From: Paracoccaceae bacterium
GTDB lineage: Bacteria > Pseudomonadota > Alphaproteobacteria > Rhodobacterales > Rhodobacteraceae
Direction of reading: 5' to 3'
DNA: 64,000 nucleotides
NCBI GenBank assembly: GCA_020622085.1
Contig: JAHRYM010000001.1
Location: forward strand, 124,001 to 188,000
Below, piece after piece: positions 40,055-48,895 of the stretch (position 1 is its first letter; every line of letters starts with the position of its first letter). Under the pieces are notes generated by a model, which worked only from the letters and a program-made list of their open reading frames with translations, had not been told where the DNA came from and made no database searches. The translations under genes were made by a program, and so were the position numbers.

Positions 40055-41021
40055 GGTCGTGATAGAGCACCTGGCCCGCGATCGCCGGAAAATGCCGCTC
40101 GAACGCCTGTTGCAGGATCTGCTGGCTGGTCTGCGCAATCCGATGCGGGATGTCCCCCAGATCGTCGCGCCGGCAGGCAAGACGGATGGTTCGCTTGAGC
40201 GAGGGGAAGGGCAGCGGTGCCAGACGCACCGGCATGCCTTCCGCGATTCCGTCGATCATCAGGGATGGCGACAGGATCGCAAAGCACTTGCCGGTGATCA
40301 CGCCCGCCATGACCATCGCGGTGCGGTCGGCCTCGATCGCGCGCGGAAGATCCAGCCGGCAGCGCTGCAGATGCTGGTCGGTCCGGCGTCCGACCGGGGT
40401 CGACGATCCGAACTGCGCCAGCGACAGGTGCTGGCAAATCGCGTGGATATCGTCCTGCGGGCCGATGTAGTCGACGGGAAGAGCCAGGAAGAAGGGCTCT
40501 TCCAGGATCGGGGTGAAGGTGTAGCCCGGCCCGGCATGCAGGCGTTCGGACGTGACCGCGATATCCAGCCGCCGATCCTTGAGAGCGGCGAAGTGGTCGG
40601 TTGCAAGCCCGGCCGAAAGGATCAGCCCGGGCACGTTCATTTCCTTGCCCAGCAGGTCGTAAAGCCCCGGTGTCAGCGTGGTGGCGATGGACGCCAGCAT
40701 CCCGACCCGGAGCGAGGGCAGCGTGGTGGCGCCAAGGTGGTTCATCTCGCGGCGCAGGTCTTCCAGCAGGTTGAGCAGCCTGTAGCCATGCCTTTGCATC
40801 TGCTTGCCGGCATAGGTCAGCTCGATTGGCCGGATCCGGCGATCAAACAGGGTCTGGCCGAAAACCGTTTCGAGGTTCTTGATATGCTGGGATGCGGCCG
40901 ACTGCGTGATCTTCAGCGCGCTGGCGGCCGATGTCACCTGACGCATTTCCGCAACGGCCATGAATACCTCGATCGCGCGGAACAGGTTGATGTCCGGCTC
41001 GGTCCTCTGGCGATCGGTCAT
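40035..41021 (-). CDS. LysR family transcriptional regulator
   Basis: A 328-residue LysR regulator. The N-terminal winged helix (about 12-75) shows INLFRAIEVFMAVAEMRQVTSAASALKITQSAASQHIKNLE broken across the usual helix-turn-helix, and the remainder is a two-lobed effector domain (LRVGMLASIATTLTPGLYDLL, DIAVTSERLHAGPGY, VMAGVITGKCFAIL). It is transcribed towards the mttB-like gene and away from the flavoenzyme operon, the classic arrangement for a local LysR activator. Its presumed co-inducer would be the quaternary amine or a breakdown product. Confidence 0.93.
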   Translation of the reverse strand: MTDRQRTEPDINLFRAIEVFMAVAEMRQVTSAASALKITQSAASQHIKNLETVFGQTLFDRRIRPIELTYAGKQMQRHGYRLLNLLEDLRREMNHLGATTLPSLRVGMLASIATTLTPGLYDLLGKEMNVPGLILSAGLATDHFAALKDRRLDIAVTSERLHAGPGYTFTPILEEPFFLALPVDYIGPQDDIHAICQHLSLAQFGSSTPVGRRTDQHLQRCRLDLPRAIEADRTAMVMAGVITGKCFAILSPSLMIDGIAEGMPVRLAPLPFPSLKRTIRLACRRDDLGDIPHRIAQTSQQILQQAFERHFPAIAGQVLYHDLANPQH

Positions 41022-41062
41022 CGTTCTTTCCTGCCGCTGCTTCGCGTGTCGTTGTGATGATG

Positions 41063-41077
41063 ATTAGTATTGCTAAT
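41063..41077. promoter_or_regulatory. LysR-type T-N11-A dyad in the divergent promoter
   Basis: ATTAG-TATTG-CTAAT, a perfect 15-base dyad containing T-N11-A, the LysR consensus. It lies 42 bases from the lysR start and 85 bases before the flavoenzyme start. The half TTGCTAAT recurs, inverted, at 40047-40054. Confidence 0.7.
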
Positions 41078-41161
41078 GAAGCAAGTCCTTCCTTGCCCGA
41101 AGGCAGGCCGACCTGTCTGAATGACGTCGGACACCAGCCAAAGCCAGTCATGCAGGATCGG

Positions 41162-43555
41162 ATGCAGAAAATCGTGATCATCGGTGGCGGCGCGCTGGGC
41201 CTGAGCCTTGCCTATCACCTGACCCGCGCGAGCAGCGCCTCGGTCACGGTGCTGGAGCGCAACACACTGACATCGGGAACAAGCTGGCATGCGGCCGGGA
41301 TCGTCGGACCGCTTCGCGCAACGCCCAACATGACACGGCTGGCAATGTATGCGGGTGAGCTGTTTCCCCGGCTGGAAGCCGAAAGCGGCATGAAGACCGG
41401 CTATCGGCGCACCGGCGGCTACTGGCTGGCCCGCGATCCCGCGCGCATGGACGAATTGCACCGCATCGCGGCGCTGGGCCGGCATTTCGGGCTGACGTCC
41501 TCGATCGTCGGGCCGGACGCGGTCGCGGTGCAGGGGCTGGATCTGTCCGGGGTCATCGGCGCGATGCGGGTCGAGGAAGATGCAAACGTCAACCCGGTCG
41601 ATCTATGCATGGCCTATGCCCGGCTGGCGCGCGCCGCCGGCGCCGAAATCCGCGAAAATGCCCCCGTGGCCCGGCTGGCGACCGATGGCCGGCGCGTTTG
41701 CGGCGTGGTGATGGAGGACGGCACCCGGATTTCCGCCGACATGGTGGCGCTTTGCGCCGGGGCATGGTCGAAACGGCTGGCCGATCAGGCCGGTGTGCCG
41801 CTGCCGCTGCAGGCGGTCGAGCACATGTATGTCGTGACCGAGGCAATGACTGGGATGCCCCACCCCTTTCCAGTGCTGCGCGACCTTGACCGCGGGATCT
41901 ATGTCAAGGGCGATGCGGGCAAGCTGGTGATCGGCGGCTTCGAGCCACGAGCCAAGTGCTGGGATGCGCATGGCCCCGAGGGCGACCGCCCTTTCCTTGA
42001 ACTGCCCGAGGACTGGGACCAGTTCACCCCCTTCATGGAGGCGGCGCTGGCGCTGATCCCGGGGCTTGAACGGATCGGCATCCAGCATTTCATGAACGGG
42101 CCGGAAAGCTTCACCGTGGACAGCCGTCCGCTGATCGGAGAGTCCCCGGCGCTGGACGGGCTGTTCGTCGCGGCGGGGATGAATTCGGTGGGCGTCATGT
42201 CCTCGGCCGGGGTCGGGCGTGTGCTGGCCGACTGGATGCGCGATGGCCATGCGCCGATGGACATGTGGGAAGTCGATATTGCCCGCGTCGATCCGCTGGC
42301 TGCCGCCGACGCCCATGTGCAGGCCCGGATGGCCGAGGCCGTCGAGGATGTCTTTGCGCTGCATTGGCCTTTCAAGCAACCGAAGGCCGGGCGCGGGTTG
42401 CGCCGGTCGGCGCTGCATGACCGCTGGGCGCGGCAGGGTGCCGTCTTTGGCCTTACCGCCGGATGGGAGCGCGGCCTCTGGTATGCACAGGACGCATCCG
42501 AACGCGACCTGCCCTATTCGGTGGGCGCACAGGCCTGGTATCCGATCGCCCGGCGCGAGGCGTCCGTGATGGCGGATGGCGTGACGCTTCTCGATCTTGC
42601 GCCTTTCGCCAAGTTCGAAATCCACGGCGCGGACGCGCTTGCCTTCGTGCAGCATCTGGCCACCGCCAACATGGACGTGGCGGTGGGGCGCGCGGTCTAT
42701 ACCGCGTTGCTGAACGATCGTGGCGGGATCGAAGGGGATGTCACCATCTTGCGGCGCGGGCGCGATCAGTTCCGCCTGACCAGTGGCGCGGCAACCCGCT
42801 GGCGCGATGCCGCCTGGCTGCGCCGGCACGCTGCGGGCCATCGGGTCAGCATCGAAGACGTGACCGAGACCGAGGCCGTGATCGGCGTGATGGGGGCGGG
42901 CACGCGTGCCATCCTGGCAGGGCTTTCGGCCGATGACTGGCAGGATTTCCCCTTCTCGACCGCGCGTGCCGTCACCGTGGCGGGGCAGGCCTGCATGGCC
43001 ACGCGCGTCAGCTTCGTCGGTGAACTGGGATGGGAACTGTCGATCCCCGTCGAGGGAGCCGGGCCGGTCTTCGACGCGCTGATCGGCGCGGGCGGCAGGC
43101 CCATGGGCCACCATGCGCTTGATGCCTGCCGGATCGAGAAGGGTTTTCGCCACATGGGCCATGATCTTGGCCCGGACATCACGCCGCTGGAGGCGGGCCT
43201 GGGTTTCGCGATCGACTGGTCGAAGGACTTCATCGGCAGGTCTGCGCTGGAGGCGCAGCGGGCCCAGGGGATCCGCCGCCGGCTGGTTCTGTTCGATGTC
43301 GAAGGCCATCCGCTGATCCTGCATGACGAGCCGATCCGCGAGGCGGGCAAGGTGGTCGGGCTGACCACATCGGGCGCGAGGGGTGCCCGCAGCGGGCTGA
43401 CGCTCGCACTGGGGCTGGTCGGGATCGCGCCCGGCGAGACGCTTGCGCAGACCTGTGCCCGCCGCTTCCAGATCGAGGTGGCCGGCCGCATCTATCCGGC
43501 GAAGGCGCTGCCGCGCCCGCCCTATGACCCCTCTGGCGAACGGATGAAGGCATGA
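41162..43555 (+). CDS. DMGDH/sarcosine-dehydrogenase-type flavoenzyme with GcvT domain (copy 1)
   Basis: A 797-residue two-part protein. The N-terminal FAD domain (about 1-410) opens IVIIGGGALGLSLAYHL and keeps the SWHAAG motif whose histidine (about 43) carries covalent FAD in dimethylglycine dehydrogenase. The C-terminal half is a GcvT/aminomethyltransferase-like, folate-binding domain (RVSFVGELGWELSIP, HALDACRIEKGFRHMGHDL). Such enzymes oxidise N-methyl groups and pass the carbon to tetrahydrofolate. I use ATG 41162 with AGGA just upstream; ATG 41150 is possible, while starts at 41054-41060 abut the LysR dyad and are unlikely. Overlaps copy 2 by four bases. Confidence 0.88.
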   Translation: MQKIVIIGGGALGLSLAYHLTRASSASVTVLERNTLTSGTSWHAAGIVGPLRATPNMTRLAMYAGELFPRLEAESGMKTGYRRTGGYWLARDPARMDELHRIAALGRHFGLTSSIVGPDAVAVQGLDLSGVIGAMRVEEDANVNPVDLCMAYARLARAAGAEIRENAPVARLATDGRRVCGVVMEDGTRISADMVALCAGAWSKRLADQAGVPLPLQAVEHMYVVTEAMTGMPHPFPVLRDLDRGIYVKGDAGKLVIGGFEPRAKCWDAHGPEGDRPFLELPEDWDQFTPFMEAALALIPGLERIGIQHFMNGPESFTVDSRPLIGESPALDGLFVAAGMNSVGVMSSAGVGRVLADWMRDGHAPMDMWEVDIARVDPLAAADAHVQARMAEAVEDVFALHWPFKQPKAGRGLRRSALHDRWARQGAVFGLTAGWERGLWYAQDASERDLPYSVGAQAWYPIARREASVMADGVTLLDLAPFAKFEIHGADALAFVQHLATANMDVAVGRAVYTALLNDRGGIEGDVTILRRGRDQFRLTSGAATRWRDAAWLRRHAAGHRVSIEDVTETEAVIGVMGAGTRAILAGLSADDWQDFPFSTARAVTVAGQACMATRVSFVGELGWELSIPVEGAGPVFDALIGAGGRPMGHHALDACRIEKGFRHMGHDLGPDITPLEAGLGFAIDWSKDFIGRSALEAQRAQGIRRRLVLFDVEGHPLILHDEPIREAGKVVGLTTSGARGARSGLTLALGLVGIAPGETLAQTCARRFQIEVAGRIYPAKALPRPPYDPSGERMKA

Positions 43556-45969
43556 CGACCGAAGCGCAGGTTCTGATCATCGGCGGGGGCGCGATGGGCG
43601 TGTCGCTGGCCTATCATCTGGCCAAGGCCGGCTGGCACGATGTGGTGCTGACCGAAAAGAACGACCTGACCCATGGCTCGACCTGGCATGCGGCGGGGCT
43701 CTGCACGCATTTCTCGCACAATGCCACGATCCAGGAACTGCGGGCGACATCCGTGCGGCTCTACCGCGACATCCTTCCCGAGGAAACCGGCGACACCTGC
43801 GGGTTTCATCGCTCGGGCGCCATGCGCATCACCTCGAACCCCGACCGGATGGACGAATTTGCCCATGTCGTCGGCCTGTCGAAATTCACCGGCTATGACC
43901 TGCGGCTTCTGACCTCGCCCGAACAAGTGGCCGAACTGCATCCGCTGGCGCGCGCCGAAGGCATCCTGGGTGGCATATTCGAGCCCGACGACGGCCATGT
44001 GGACCCGACGCTGGCCACCAATGCCATGGCCAGAATGGCGCGCGCGCGCGGCGCCACCATCCTGCGCCGGAACCCGGTGCATGCGATCCGGCGCGAGGGC
44101 GGACACTGGCTGGTGGACACGAAACAGGGCACGATCCGGGCGCGGCACATCGTCAACGCTGCCGGCACCTGGGGGTGGGAAATCGGGCAGATGATGGGGG
44201 TCAACGTGCCCTCGGTTCCGGTGCTGCACCAGTATCTGGTGACCGATACCGTGCCGGCGGTGGCCGCGCGCATTGCCGCGGGCCTGCCGGAACTGCCGAT
44301 GATCCGCGATCCCGAGGAAAGCTGGTATGTCCGGCAGGAACGCGATGCGCTGATCCTTGGCCCCTATGAAAAGGATGCGCAGGTCTGGTCGGTTGACGGT
44401 GTGCCACCCGAGTTTGGCGCCGAGTTGATGGCGCCAGACCTTGACCGGGTGGAACATATCCTGATGGCCGCCATGGCGCGCATCCCCGCGCTGGAAACGG
44501 GGGGCGTGAAATCGGTGGTCAACGGTCCGATCACCTTCACGCCCGATGCCAACCCGCTGATCGGTCCGGCCTGGGGGCTGCCGAATGCCTGGCTGCTGAC
44601 GGGCTCCTCCATGGGCGTGATGGAAGGTGGCGGCTCGGGCTGGTTCCTGGCCCACTGGATGACCCACGGTGCACCGCCCATGGATGCGCTGGCGGTGGAC
44701 AGCCGCCGCTTTGGCCCCTGGGCGGACCGCGATTATCGGGTGCAGAAGGCCATCGAGTGTTTCGGCCTGCAATTCGGCGTTCACTACCCGCACGAAGAAC
44801 GCCCCGCCGCGCGTGGCAAGCGGCTGACCCCGCTTTACCGTCTGATGCAGGAACGCGGCGCACAGATGGGCGCGGCCTATGGCTGGGAACGTCCGAACTG
44901 GTTCGGCGCGCCGGCCTCGTTGACCTTCCGACGGCCCGACTGGTTCGGGGACGTCGCGCGCGAGTGCCAGATGGTGACCAATGCCGCCGGCCTTGCCGAC
45001 ATGTCGGTTTTCTCGAAATTCGAGGTGAAGGGCAAGGATGCCCGCGCCTTCATGGACCAGCTTGGCTGCAATATCGCGTCGAAACCGGGCCGGATCGCGC
45101 TGACCAATGCCCTGTCGCCCGCTGGCGGCACGGAATCGGAATTCACCGTGGCCTGCCTTGCGGAGGATCATTTCTACCTGACCTCGGCTGCAGCGGCCGA
45201 GATGCGCGACGATGACCTCTTGCGGGCGCGGGCTTCGGGTCTTGACGTGACCATCTCGCGCGTGACCGACGGGCTTGCGGTGATCGGGCTCATGGGCCCC
45301 AAGTCACAAGAGATACTCGAGTCGCTGACGTCCGATCCGGTCGGGCCGTGGATGTCGGTGCGGCAGATGACCATCGCGGGCATCCCGGGTCGGGCGATGC
45401 GGCTGTCCTATGTTGGCGAACTCGGCTGGGAGCTTCACGTCGCTGCCGATCGCGCGGCCGAGCTGTTCCTCGCACTTGAGGTGGCGGGCCGTCCAGAGGG
45501 TATCGGCTGTTTCGGAGCCTATGCCATGAACGCGATGCGGCTGGAGAAAGGCTATGCCGCCTGGGGGGCCGACTTCACCACCGAGCGGACACCCGCAGAG
45601 ACCGGCATGGGTTTCCTTGTCAGGCCCGATCACGATTTCATCGGCCGTGACGCGCTGTTGCGGCGCATGGCCGATGAAAAGCGCTGGGAAATGGTGCTCC
45701 TGGAACTCGATCCGGGAGAGACCGATCCCTATTATTCCCACAGCCTGTGGCACGGCGAGAGCTGCGTCGGGATCGTCACTTCGGCCGCCTATGGACATCG
45801 GACCGGCAAGTTTCTGGCACTGGCCTATCTGCGCGACCGCAGCGCGCGCGAGGGGCTGGAGGTCGAGGTGCTGGGCAAGCGGCGCGGGGCGCGGATCCTG
45901 ACGCGCCCGCCCTTCGATCCGGACAACCACCGCGTGACCGGCCGCATCGCCGTGACGGCACCGGGCTGA
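43552..45969 (+). CDS. DMGDH/sarcosine-dehydrogenase-type flavoenzyme with GcvT domain (copy 2)
   Basis: An 805-residue paralogue of the preceding gene with the same layout: VLIIGGGAMGVSLAYHLAK, STWHAAGLCTHFSHN with the presumed FAD-linking His46, then FAD-domain phrases GPITFTPDANPLIGP, and a GcvT half (DMSVFSKFEVKGKDA, RLSYVGELGWELHVAAD, NAMRLEKGYAAWGADF). Its WHAAGL region is closer to textbook dimethylglycine/sarcosine dehydrogenases than copy 1. Two diverged copies in tandem suggest successive removal of two N-methyl groups, but substrate order cannot be read from sequence. Followed 11 bases on by the SDR. Confidence 0.9.
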   Translation: MTTEAQVLIIGGGAMGVSLAYHLAKAGWHDVVLTEKNDLTHGSTWHAAGLCTHFSHNATIQELRATSVRLYRDILPEETGDTCGFHRSGAMRITSNPDRMDEFAHVVGLSKFTGYDLRLLTSPEQVAELHPLARAEGILGGIFEPDDGHVDPTLATNAMARMARARGATILRRNPVHAIRREGGHWLVDTKQGTIRARHIVNAAGTWGWEIGQMMGVNVPSVPVLHQYLVTDTVPAVAARIAAGLPELPMIRDPEESWYVRQERDALILGPYEKDAQVWSVDGVPPEFGAELMAPDLDRVEHILMAAMARIPALETGGVKSVVNGPITFTPDANPLIGPAWGLPNAWLLTGSSMGVMEGGGSGWFLAHWMTHGAPPMDALAVDSRRFGPWADRDYRVQKAIECFGLQFGVHYPHEERPAARGKRLTPLYRLMQERGAQMGAAYGWERPNWFGAPASLTFRRPDWFGDVARECQMVTNAAGLADMSVFSKFEVKGKDARAFMDQLGCNIASKPGRIALTNALSPAGGTESEFTVACLAEDHFYLTSAAAAEMRDDDLLRARASGLDVTISRVTDGLAVIGLMGPKSQEILESLTSDPVGPWMSVRQMTIAGIPGRAMRLSYVGELGWELHVAADRAAELFLALEVAGRPEGIGCFGAYAMNAMRLEKGYAAWGADFTTERTPAETGMGFLVRPDHDFIGRDALLRRMADEKRWEMVLLELDPGETDPYYSHSLWHGESCVGIVTSAAYGHRTGKFLALAYLRDRSAREGLEVEVLGKRRGARILTRPPFDPDNHRVTGRIAVTAPG

Positions 45970-45980
45970 GGGGAGGGGAC

Positions 45981-46784
45981 ATGCGGGGGGGCAGAAAGGC
46001 GCGGGTGGCGATCGTGACGGGCGGGCTTTCGGGCATCGGACATGCCGTTGCCATGGAACTTGCCCGGTCGGGCCACCGGGTTTCGGTGGGGGCGCGTGAC
46101 GTGACGAGCGTCCCGCGACAGGCGGCCCTTGCGGTGCTGGCCCAAGCCGCCGATGCCCACGGGGGCGCAATGGACGCGGGGGTGCTGGATCTGCGCGATG
46201 ACGCGAGCGTGGCGGCCTTTGTCAAAAGGACCGAAGACCGCTTTGGCGCCGCCGACATCCTGGTGAATGCGGCCGGGATCACGGCCGAGCATCCGGTGAC
46301 CGGCCATCCCGACGCGCTGTGGACTGATGTCATCGACACCAACCTGACCGGCGCCTTCCGCATGATCCGGGCCACGTTGCCTTCGATGATGACGTGCGGC
46401 TGGGGGCGGATCATCAATATCGGCTCCACCGCCGCTTCGGTGGGGGCCGCCGACAACCCCGCCTACTGCGCGTCGAAGGCGGGGCTTTTGGGGCTTACGC
46501 GCTGCGTGGCGCTGGAGGGTGCGGTGCGCGGAGTGTCCTGCGTGATGGTCAGCCCGACATGGGTCGACACACCGATGATGGACGCCGATCTGGCGCAGAT
46601 CGTCGCGCGCGAGGGACGCGGTCGAAGCATAGCCGAGGCGCGGGCCGCGATTGCCGCCGAAAACCCGCAGCGGCGCATCATCCAGCCTGCCGAGGTGGCG
46701 GCAGTTGTGGGGTTTCTGGCGGGGGATGCGGTGCCGGGGCTGACGATGGAGGACATCAGGATCACCGGCGGTGCGCTCTGGTAG
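45981..46784 (+). CDS. Short-chain dehydrogenase/reductase
   Basis: A 267-residue SDR: cofactor motif VTGGLSGIGHAVA, NAAGITAEHPVTGH, catalytic Ser in NIGSTAAS and YCASK (Tyr/Lys). The arginine in SVGARDV after the second strand hints at NADP, weakly. A GGGAGGGG ribosome-binding site lies directly upstream. In the pathway proposed here it could act on the semialdehyde released by the aminotransferase, as sulfoacetaldehyde or malonate-semialdehyde reductases do; this is inference. It sits between the flavoenzymes and the transporter with gaps of 11 and 84 bases. Confidence 0.88.
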   Translation: MRGGRKARVAIVTGGLSGIGHAVAMELARSGHRVSVGARDVTSVPRQAALAVLAQAADAHGGAMDAGVLDLRDDASVAAFVKRTEDRFGAADILVNAAGITAEHPVTGHPDALWTDVIDTNLTGAFRMIRATLPSMMTCGWGRIINIGSTAASVGAADNPAYCASKAGLLGLTRCVALEGAVRGVSCVMVSPTWVDTPMMDADLAQIVAREGRGRSIAEARAAIAAENPQRRIIQPAEVAAVVGFLAGDAVPGLTMEDIRITGGALW

Positions 46785-46868
46785 TGCGGCGCGGCCGGGG
46801 GCTGACGGGAAAGACATGAACCGGACCGCGCCAACAGCGACTCCGGTCAACACAGGGGAGATGACAGA

Positions 46869-47798
46869 ATGACACGGACACTGGCACTTGGAACGACCAT
46901 GCTTGTCGCGCTTTCGACGCTATCGGCCGCGGTTGCCGCCGATCTGGGCGCCGCGAACGAGCCGATCAGGTTGGCGATGCTCGAATGGTCGGGGGCGCAG
47001 ATATCGTCGCAGCTCGCCGGCAAGGTGCTGGAAAAGGCCGGCTACAAGGTCGAATATGTCACCGCAGGCAACTACCCGCATTTCACGGGACTTGCCGATG
47101 GCGACATCAGCGCCTCGGTCGAAGTCTGGCTGAACAACGTGGGCGAAGTCTTTCCCAAGGTGCTTGCAGAGGGCAAGATCGAAGATATCGGAACCCTGGG
47201 GCTGACCACCAACGAAGGCTGGATCTATCCGAAGTTCATGGAGGATCTCTGCCCCGCGCTGCCAAGCTGGGAAGCGCTGAAGGATCCGGCCTGCGTCGGG
47301 TTGCTGGCGACGCCCGACACCCTGCCCAACGGCCGTTTCCTGGATTATCCGGCCGACTGGGGTTCGCGGGCGGCGACGATCATCGCCGACAACAGCCTGC
47401 CGCTGACTGCTGTGCCATCCGGGTCGGAAGGGGCGATGATCGCCGAATTGCGCGCCGCCGCCAGCGCGAAGACACCGCTGGTGATGATGTTCTGGGCGCC
47501 GCATTTCATCCTGGCCGAGGTGGATGTGGGCTGGATCGCCATGCCGCCCTGCACGGAAGACACCAACGAGCACTGCATCAAGGCGCCCGATGTTGACAAG
47601 GTGGTGTGGTCGGGCTTCGCAGAGAAATGGCCAGCCGCCTACGAAATCCTCAAGGCCTTCCGGGTGACGACCGAAGACCAGCAGAAGATGATGCTGGCAC
47701 TCGACAACCAGAGCGGCACGCTTGAATCGGTCACGGATGCCTGGGTCGCGGAAAACGAGGCGATCTGGAAGCCCTGGATTGATGCGGGCGTGAACTGA
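46869..47798 (+). CDS. Betaine-type ABC transporter substrate-binding protein
   Basis: A 309-residue periplasmic binding protein of the OpuAC/ProX class: signal peptide (TMLVALSTLSAAVAADLG), then EPIRLAMLEWSGAQISSQLAGKVLEKAG, SASVEVWLNN and TNEGWIYPKF. Several tryptophans (LEWSG, EVWL, GWIY, MFWAPH) could form the aromatic cage that holds quaternary ammonium groups in this family. Four cysteines in the second half are unusual and may form periplasmic disulfides. It heads the transporter genes and is followed 23 bases on by the ATPase. Confidence 0.9.
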   Translation: MTRTLALGTTMLVALSTLSAAVAADLGAANEPIRLAMLEWSGAQISSQLAGKVLEKAGYKVEYVTAGNYPHFTGLADGDISASVEVWLNNVGEVFPKVLAEGKIEDIGTLGLTTNEGWIYPKFMEDLCPALPSWEALKDPACVGLLATPDTLPNGRFLDYPADWGSRAATIIADNSLPLTAVPSGSEGAMIAELRAAASAKTPLVMMFWAPHFILAEVDVGWIAMPPCTEDTNEHCIKAPDVDKVVWSGFAEKWPAAYEILKAFRVTTEDQQKMMLALDNQSGTLESVTDAWVAENEAIWKPWIDAGVN

Positions 47799-47821
47799 GG
47801 CCCCGGGCAGGAGGCGCAGAA

Positions 47822-48895
47822 ATGCCCGATCCGATCGCTGCGGCCCCGAAGGTGATGCTGGGATGCCGGAACCTGTGGAAGGTCTTCGGCCGGGTTCCCG
47901 GCTATTACTTCGACACCGCCGGCTATTCCATCGACGCCGAGGCGCTGGCGAACAGGCTGCGCGCCGAAGGTCATATCCCGGCGGTGATCGACGCAAGCTT
48001 TGATGTGCATGAAGGCGAGATCTTCGTCATCATGGGGCTTTCGGGTTCGGGCAAGTCGACGCTGGTGCGCTGCCTCTCGCGGCTTCAGGACGCGGAACAT
48101 GGCACCATCGCCTTTGACGGCCTGAACCTGCGCACCGCGGGCGCCCGGACCTTGATCGAGATCCGCCGCAACAAGATGGGGATGGTGTTCCAGAGTTTTG
48201 GACTGCTGCCGCATCTGAGCGCGCTTGAAAACGTGGCCTTCCCCCTGAAGCTTCAGGGGGTGGGACGCGCCATGCGCGAGGCCCGGGCGCAGGAGATGCT
48301 GGATCTGGTCGAGCTGGGCAATCGTGCCGGCGCGCTTCCGTCCGAGCTGTCGGGGGGGCAGCAACAGCGCGTCGGCATCGCCAGAAGCCTCGCCACCGAC
48401 CCCGACCTGTGGTTCCTTGACGAACCCTTTTCGGCGCTCGATCCGCTGATCCGCCGCCAGATGCAGGATGAATTCCTGAGGCTCCAGCGCCAGTTGAAGA
48501 AGACGATCGTCTTCATCACCCATGACATCATGGAGGCCTGCCGGCTGGCGGACCGCATCGCCCTGATGCGGGGCGGGCGGATCATCCAGATCGGCACTCC
48601 GGCGCAGATCCTGCTTTCTCCGGCTGATAGCTATGTTGCCGACTTCACCGCCGAAGTGGCGCTGAGTCGGGCGATCCGCGTGGCCGACCTGGCGGAGCAG
48701 GCAGAGGGGAGCTGCGCGGATGGCATGCCTGTGAAGGCCGATACCCCGATCGAGGCGCTGCTGCCCGCCATCGCCGAGGGCCGGCAGAGATTTGCCGTGA
48801 CCGGCGGCACACCTGGCGCGGCGGAAATGGTGGTCACGGCCCAGTCGATCCTGGCGGTCCTGCGCCGTGATGCGCAGCATGCGGCCCTGCCATGA
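47822..48895 (+). CDS. Betaine-type ABC transporter ATP-binding protein
   Basis: A 357-residue ProV/OpuAA-like ATPase. The long N-terminal extension typical of the family (GYYFDTAGYSIDAEALANRL) precedes Walker A GLSGSGKST (about 72-80), signature LSGGQQQRVGIARSLA and Walker B LWFLDEPFSALD. ProV normally ends with two CBS domains (about 400 residues in all); here the tail after about residue 270 is too short for a full pair, so the osmosensing module may be reduced, which would fit a catabolic rather than osmoprotective importer. Overlaps the permease gene by four bases. Confidence 0.9.
   Translation: MPDPIAAAPKVMLGCRNLWKVFGRVPGYYFDTAGYSIDAEALANRLRAEGHIPAVIDASFDVHEGEIFVIMGLSGSGKSTLVRCLSRLQDAEHGTIAFDGLNLRTAGARTLIEIRRNKMGMVFQSFGLLPHLSALENVAFPLKLQGVGRAMREARAQEMLDLVELGNRAGALPSELSGGQQQRVGIARSLATDPDLWFLDEPFSALDPLIRRQMQDEFLRLQRQLKKTIVFITHDIMEACRLADRIALMRGGRIIQIGTPAQILLSPADSYVADFTAEVALSRAIRVADLAEQAEGSCADGMPVKADTPIEALLPAIAEGRQRFAVTGGTPGAAEMVVTAQSILAVLRRDAQHAALP

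Noticed and set aside
41054-41161. Starting copy 1 of the flavoenzyme at the run of three ATGs at 41054-41060
   Set aside because: These ATGs directly abut the LysR dyad and add about 36 residues before the FAD fold that do not resemble the family.
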